Positions 57,990 to 64,000 of a DNA stretch of 64,000 nt are shown here, in pieces. The position numbers were made by a program, and so were the translations under genes. The stretch's first letter is position 1, and each line of letters starts with the position of its first letter. The DNA comes from Cryptomeria japonica (taxonomy: Eukaryota; Streptophyta; Pinopsida; Cupressales; Cupressaceae). Where the stretch lies: the NCBI RefSeq assembly GCF_030272615.1, contig NC_081412.1, positions 139,192,747-139,256,746 on the forward strand. The letters are read 5' to 3'. Under the pieces are notes generated by a model. The model was given only the letters and a program-made list of their open reading frames with translations, ran no database searches and had not been told where the DNA came from.

Positions 57990-59760
57990 TATCTAATCTA
58001 GTTGTTGTTGCGGTCGCTGGTCTTGAAGTGATGCTTCAGTGTTGTCTTCATTGGTTTGTGCTTGATGAAATTGGTAGAGATTGGCAATGTTAAAAATTGG
58101 TGAGATGTCAATGTCATCTGTTAGCTCCACCTCATAAGCATTTTTGTAATAAAAAATTTGAAGGATCTTGCAAGGTCCAAAAATTTTCATCTTTAGCTTG
58201 TTGTACATGCCTACCAAAAACCTCTCCTTCTAGAGATACACCATTACTTCATCCCCAACAACAAACTCCTTATGCCACCTTTTGGTATTTGCTTGGTCCT
58301 TGTATTTTCCATTCATGGTCTCTAGATGTTTCTTGACTTCCTTGTGTACAACCTCCATGTGATCTACAAACTCCTTTTCTTCTGCACTCTTACTATCTTT
58401 TGAGCTAATGTCCCTATGTTCTACTACCCCCTTAGTATATTACCAATAACAATCTCAAATGGAATCTTTTAGGTACTCCAATTAACCAAATTATTGTATG
58501 TAAATTTTATTTGTGGAATGATCAAATCTCAATTTCCAGCCTTGTCTCCTACCAAATACCTAAGTAGGTTTCCCAAGAATCTATTTACCACCTTTGTTTT
58601 TCCATTCATCTGGGGATGGAATGTGGAGTTGAACTCAAGAATGTCTTATATTCTTCCACAATGTTCTCCAAATTTATTTGGTAAATTTGGTATCCCAATC
58701 TAAAACAATTATTTGTGGTAATCTTTGTGCTCTCACCACATCCTGGAAGAACAAATCAGTAATGTGCACTACATCATGAGTCTTCTTACAAGGAATGAAA
58801 TGTGACATCTTGAAGAATTGGTCTACTACTACAAATATGGAGTCATGTACTAGTTCAATCCTTGGAAATTCTAGCACAAAGTCCATGTTCATGTCCTCTC
58901 AAGGCCTTTATGGTATTCTGAGGAGTTGATACAAACTATCATTTTATCTAGTTCCTTTAGCTACTTGATAGGTCCTGCACTCCTAAATATATTTCTAGAC
59001 ATCCTTATAGATTTAGGCTAGAAGTAATTCTTACTCGCCAGGGTATTGTGTACTCAACTTTTCATTCTCTGATAGTGTCATTTGGTGTGCCTCTTTGTTT
59101 GGTAAATTTTCTAGAGGCATAAGGTCTATGTGGTGACTGATACTCTAGATCAATGGAAATCCTTCTAGACTATTCTTTGACACAATAAATTAATACTCCT
59201 TTAGCAACTCTAAGACCTCCTTTTATGGAACTTCTTCTCCCTTTGTGGTGGAACCTCTTGAGTCCTCATTGCTACATTTCCCTAGAATGAGTGTAAAATA
59301 GGTTTTCTCATGCTTCAATCCATCCAGGAACTTTCTCCCATCTATCAAACAGATTCTTGCATTACCACACATTACTTTCTTCTACTCTTCTTCTAGGGAA
59401 ATCAAGATATGCCTCTTCCCGTTCATACTCATAGTGTAGGTGTTCTTTCTCTCATCATGTATGACCCTCCTATCATACTACCATGGTCCCCCCACTAGCA
59501 AATTTCAAGCATCCATTGACATAATATCACACAACACTTCATCCCTATAGGATCCAATGTAAAATTTGACAAGGCATTGCTCACTTTCCAAGATCTTTTG
59601 ATCATCTTAGATCCAAGAAATTTGGTATGCATTTGAGTGTTTCATCCTCTTTAGGTTCAACTTCCAGACCATCTCTTTTGAGACAAAATTGTCTTTGCTA
59701 TCACATTCAATATGATGGTATTACAATATTTGCCTCTAGACTTGCATCTTGTTTGAAACA
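57990..59760 (-). pseudogene. Old gypsy pol remnant lacking the RT domain
   Basis: On the minus strand: protease text QCLVKFYIGSYRDEVLCDIMSMD..LLVGGPWQYDRRV (59590-59470), the region before RT (HHIDLMPLENLPNKEAHQMTLSENEKL, about 59130), then directly a zinc-finger-like piece (CRTYQVAKG, 58980) and integrase DSIFVVVDQFFKMSHFIPC (58840), and finally the C-terminal GMYNKLKMKIFGPCKILQIFYYKNAYEVELTDD..SPIFNIANLY (58210-58080). RT and RNase H, about 400-500 residues, are deleted between 59130 and 59000. The C-terminal text fits the chromodomain-bearing branch of gypsy, unlike element G. Many stops. Confidence 0.85.
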
Positions 59761-59960
59761 AGCTCTTCCTCTATGTCAATTTCTCCTTCAACTTTGTCTG
59801 CAATAGGATTCTTCTCATGACCAGTGATTATCCTCTTTCCATATGTCCCAAGGATCTAGATGATCTATCTGATTCTTCCTTAGCATATGTTGTTTTGGTT
59901 GTGGGTTCTCCATGCTTCCTTGCACTTTCCTTGTTGCTCTCAAAGGCATGATGTCCCTAT

Positions 59961-61150
59961 TGGCAATTTGGAGGAATTAATTATGTGTTGCATTGATGTT
60001 TTTCATTGATGTCAACAATAGCTTCTTTGGTTGTCTACAGGGTTCTGGTAGAGTGGTTGGACTTTGATGATGATCAAGAGATTTGTCTCTAGTATGTTTC
60101 AATTGGCGGAACTGGTTTGGTTTGGTCATTCATGTTATTCAAATGCGTGTCACAGTCATTTGGTTCAGGATTTGGTGATCTGGAAGCTATCATATGTTCT
60201 AGCAAGCCTTTTGGTTACTAGTAAGGGTTCTACAGGTAGAGCTTCGTTGAAGATCTTTTGATGGATTTGATAAGTGGTGTCGGTGCGGCTTCTAGAAGGT
60301 TTTTGGGATGCTGATGGTTATCATGTCTATGTTCCAGTTGATCAGTGGTGTTGCATTTAGTTTATGGTGACCTATTTTAGGTCCGGACTTATGCTATTTT
60401 GTTAGGTTATGGACCGATTTATGTAATGTGTTGGTGGATAATCCTGATGCATTACTAGTTGGACTTATTGTTTGGTTAATGTTGTTTCAGTCTTAGGCCG
60501 ACTTAGATTATCATTGGTTTGTGGGTTTATGTAATGGATTTATTGTATTATCTTTTAGGTGGTCGACCTAATTGTTTAGGTCTTGGATTGGTATAAATAT
60601 GATGTAAGATCTCTTTGTAGATCATCGGTTGTGGTTATCGGATTATCTGTGTGCAAATAAAATTATAATCATATGTAGAGGTTTTGGTCGATCATAAGTG
60701 ATTGAATTGGGTTTGTGTAAGAGTTTTAAGACCTTTGGCTTTGAGGTTAACTAGAACTATACTCAGGCATAAGAGATGTTATTCTTACAGTTCATTCTTA
60801 TTTCCAGATCATAGTCTGGATATCTTTTGTAGTCAGTGAGGCTCATTTGTGATGACCAGTGTGCTCTAGGTTTTTGGCCTTCCTACATGTGCAGGCCCCT
60901 TATTTTAATCAATGCTTACTGCAGAAGTATCATTTGACTGTGGGTAGGTTTCCCCTTGTGGTTTTTCCCTTTACCGGGTTTTCCATGTACAAATCTTAGT
61001 GTTATGTGTTGTGGATGCATGGTATTTAGTTTATGATTTATGATTGTTCTTAATTGATATATTTTCTATTCCGGTATTTGGTTTATGCATTTCGGTAAAA
61101 GGTTTTGTGTGATTAAAGTTTCATAATCTGTTAACAATTGATTCACCCCC
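59961..61150 (+). mobile_element. Copia LTR (family of element E), truncated at 3' end
   Basis: Shares with 49463-50560 the order: 'cattgatgtcaa' near the start, GGTCGACCTAATTG.., TATAAATA (60592-60599), 'gtgctctaggttttggcc..tacatgtgcagg', GTGGTTTTTCCC..GGGTTTTCCATGT (60958-60987), ending in ATTGATTCACCCCC at 61150, where the rest of U5 is missing. The start is approximate. Confidence 0.75.
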
Positions 61151-61154
61151 ACTA

Positions 61155-62137
61155 TGTGTGTGAAAAGTGGACTTGTATCTGTAAGCACAACACTTCAATT
61201 AAGTCATTACATGTATGGTTAGACAGATATAAGCATGAATATGAAAACCATAACAAATCGATCCATTTCCTTCTAAAAGATGCAAGTATAAGATTGCTCT
61301 CATATTTGTATAAGCAATCCAGTGACTAGACAACACCAAGACGAAGGATTTTAATCTATATGAGCATGATATTAATACTAGATGGATGCAAGATTAATCT
61401 AACAAGATTTAAGCAATAAATGAGATAAATGATCTAAATATATATGCAATATTCTCAATGAACCTAGAGCAAAAACAGTATAATAATAATATATTCTCCA
61501 AGATTTTTGAATGAGAGATGAGAGCTTGATTTTATAGAAAATTCAGAAAGAAACCAAAGGTTGAGATCAAATGATGATGAGTGGTCAAGATTTTCCAAGA
61601 GGAAGCACAATCCAGGTGAATTGATGTGATTGGATGCTTTTCTCGATTTTAAAGGAAATTGAACTTAAATTAAGATAAAATCAGGAAAAAACTAATTTAT
61701 TCTCTATTTCATTCAATTTTAATATTTAATTATTTTATTTGCTTTCTTTGAGATTATCTATCAATTTTTAAATTGTTTTTTTCAAGATTATCTCCAATTG
61801 ATTTATTTTCTCAATTTTTAATTATTTTTTGTCAATTAATTCCTTTTTGATTTATTTCCTTTTTTGAAGATTTATGGCAAATTGATTTATTTAATTAAAT
61901 ATGCTAGGATATTTAATAAAATAAATAAGATAATTGTTTAAAATGATTTACTTGGAATGATCAATTAATTAAATGAATATTTAATTAATATTGGTTGATT
62001 AATTTGCCATGTGACATTTGATGATTAAAGAATTAATTGTGTACTCAAGATTTATTTAATTGCCTTTAGTTAGGACCTTGGTGATGTTGTCGAGATTAGG
62101 GGCTCATGGTTTAGATGACCATTTTTAGGGTATTACG
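61155..62137 (-). mobile_element. 3' LTR of a gypsy element (minus strand) inserted in the copia LTR
   Basis: It interrupts the copia U5 inside its C-run motif. The right edge ..GGTATTACG is followed by TTTGCCCCTCTTT, a minus-strand polypurine tract AAAGAGGGGCAAA (62138-62150). The expected TG start reads CG on the minus strand, a single change. The left edge is uncertain by a few bases. Element orientation is minus, with internal DNA to the right. Confidence 0.6.
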
Positions 62138-62594
62138 TTTGCCCCTCTTTGAATTAATGTGCGAGAACTGTGTTGGTTCAAAGAAAATTTGATGTCTAGG
62201 AGATACCAATTCTGAACTTGATTGATCACGAACTAGAAAGCGAGGTGTTTAGCTTGATTCAAAGCGACGAAGCTGAATGAAGTCTGATTAAAGAGATATC
62301 GTTCCCGAACTTGATTGAACTTAGGAATGATAGAAAACAAAGATACCAAACTTGAAATTGATTGATCAAGAAGCGGACCTTACTGATCTAGAACTTGATT
62401 GAACTTAGATATAGTGAATGATGATAAAAATTGATCTTGAACTTGATTGATCAAGATACGATGAAGATAAACTATCCAGCTTGATCCAAAGCGACGAATA
62501 CTGAACACCTGCTTAGATTGAGTGTGATCAAAGATACTCTTTAAACCCTTGATTGAGTTTAAATGAATAATCAACTTGATGAAAAGCGATGAAA

Positions 62595-62815
62595 CTGATT
62601 AACATTAAGAGATTGATTCAGATAAAAGACAAATATCAACTTGATTTGAAGCAATGAAACTGATATGCCCCTAGTGATTGATTTGATTCAGATGATCAAG
62701 AGATCTCAACTTGATATAAAGTGATGGAGTCAAGATGCCCCTAGCGATTAATTTGATTCAGATGATCGAAAGATCTCAACTTGATATAAAGCGATGAAGT
62801 CAAGATGCCCCTAGA
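62595..62815. repeat. 70-bp tandem array
   Basis: Three units, of which two start with ATGCCCCTAG exactly 70 bp apart (62665, 62735) and the next begins at 62805; a more degenerate unit precedes them. Each unit has 'gatttgattcagatgatc' and 'ctcaacttgatataaag'. Confidence 0.85.
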
Positions 62816-63396
62816 GATGAGGTCTTATTTGATTGATTTTCTTTAGTTGAAAAAGATGTTTTGCTCGACTTTCGATGAAGATTTGAAAATTTTCTCGATA
62901 TTGAAGAATGTGAGGTCATAAGGTCATGAGTATGCCCCCTCGGGAGCGAAATCGAAAGATAGCGAGGGTACATGATTATAGGTGTAGCTAGGAATTTGGA
63001 AATCATCAAAGCAATATAAACATTAGCCTAGTTCAATCACGAAAACTAAATTGCAATGATAACAATCCTAAAAATATTCAATGAAAACATGAAAACAAGA
63101 CATTCAAAATGAAATCTAAGAAAACCAAATGCAGATGTCTCCTTCATGTGGCTCCATTGTCCTTCTTTCTCCTTCAAATAGCTTTTGTTTTGTGGATCTC
63201 ACCTACAAGTGCATACGCATGAGATGAAAGCAAGATTGATAAAATAGCATGACAACATAAGGGTACTAGAAGCGTGATTGATTCGACCAGGGACCTTGAT
63301 TGAAGAAATTCATCCAATTTATAGACAAATTGGAGAAAAGACAAGATTAGCATGAATTTGATTCGAATGGAAATTTCAAATCAAGAATGACAAATA

Positions 63397-63530
63397 TGAC
63401 AAATTATGACAAATTTGCACTTTCTATGCAAGATTGATTGATTGATAATTTTGACAAAATTATGACAAATTTCTATATCAAAATTGATTGATTGACAATT
63501 ATGACAAATTATGACAAACTTGCTATGTCA
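63397..63530. repeat. Three imperfect repeats of about 50-56 bp
   Basis: Units built from 'attgattgattga..tttatgacaaattatgacaaa' with gacaaa positions at 63408, 63464 and 63513. Confidence 0.7.
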
Positions 63531-64000
63531 TTCCCATGAAATTAGGAGAAATATAGGAGAAAATTGAAATTAGATGAATTAGAAATTAGGAAATTAGAAA
63601 ATGAGGAAATTAGGATTTAAGAAATTTAGAAAATGAGGAAATTAGGAATTAAGTGAATTAATTAACAATTTTTCATTTATTAATTAATTCACAAAGAGGG
63701 AAGAATTAGTTAGCCAATTAAATAAACATTTAATTGTGACAAGAAGACTTAGGATAAATAAACTATTTAACCTAGAGGGAGAAAGGACAAACAAGGTTAA
63801 ATGAATAAATCATGAAACCCTAGAAGATGAATTAGAGATGCAAGGATGACAATTAGGTCTTGATGAAGGATAATTGATATCGATTCGATTTGATCATGAT
63901 TCTGACTTGATAAAAGACCAATGCTGATAAATGATTTGATTGAGAAATGCGCCAATTGATGAGGAACAATGACTAATTGATCCAAATTGACATGATTGAG

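Larger units (their letters stand above)
62138..64000 (-). other. Internal 3' part of the gypsy element, repeat-rich, no gene seen
   Basis: Noncoding by my reading. It holds many copies of an AACTTGATNNAAAGCGATGAA-like phrase (62250, 62479, 62574, 62638, 62708, 62778), the 70-bp tandem array, short repeats around 'gacaaattatgac' and purine-rich low-complexity DNA (63540-63660). It runs off the window edge. Confidence 0.55.

Noticed and set aside
62595-63530. Regular repeats considered as a CRISPR-like array
   Set aside because: The units are adjacent with no unique spacers, and the host context is a plant retrotransposon.

Overview
This window looks like intergenic DNA from the nuclear genome of a seed plant with a large, repeat-filled genome. 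A conifer or other gymnosperm fits, but the sequence alone does not prove it. I found no ordinary host gene, rRNA, tRNA or CRISPR array. Almost every readable protein belongs to a retrotransposon: Ty1/copia, Ty3/gypsy, or a LINE of the plant L1 type. Nearly all are broken. The one long intact coding region is the gag-protease gene of a young non-autonomous copia element (16965-19247, minus strand).

Layout. 1-1732: 3' end and 3' LTR of a copia element (family A). 1976-11280: a decayed full-length copia (family C), with a solo LTR of family B in its gag (3672-4568) and a solo LTR of family A in its 3' LTR (9377-10798). 11281-13017: an old gypsy LTR fragment and AT-rich debris. From about 13018 to 54144 lies a nest. 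A copia LTR (family D) was split by a gypsy element R (13560-53580, minus). The 3' LTR of R was split by a second gypsy element G (14375-46024, minus). The 3' LTR of G was hit by a complete gag-only copia element (16248-21387) and by a solo LTR of the same family (21615-22096). The internal region of G received a LINE (29731-37893). The internal region of R carries a 5'-truncated copia (about 46770-50560). 54145-64000 holds AT-rich debris, a gypsy pol remnant without its RT (57990-59760, minus), a copia LTR (about 59961-61150) and a further gypsy 3' LTR with internal repeats (about 61155-64000, minus).

Five insertions have perfect target-site duplications: AATAT, GAGCA, AGAAC, ATCTT, and 17 bp for the LINE. 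G has ATGCT on both sides, and R has GTATG/GTGTG. The second LTR of R (52406-53580) acts as an unoccupied reference for the site where G entered.

The most unusual items are: (1) G, whose LTRs are about 6.4 kb and carry a roughly 1,050-codon unknown gene inside U3, upstream of the apparent TATA box; (2) the young gag-protease-only copia element, with LTRs differing at one site by eye, an unfamiliar acidic C-terminal region in place of integrase/RT, and a GC-rich leader; (3) the LINE, with a third ORF region after RNase H; (4) a C-rich-loop hairpin near the 3' end of several copia LTR families, whose stem changes by compensating substitutions.
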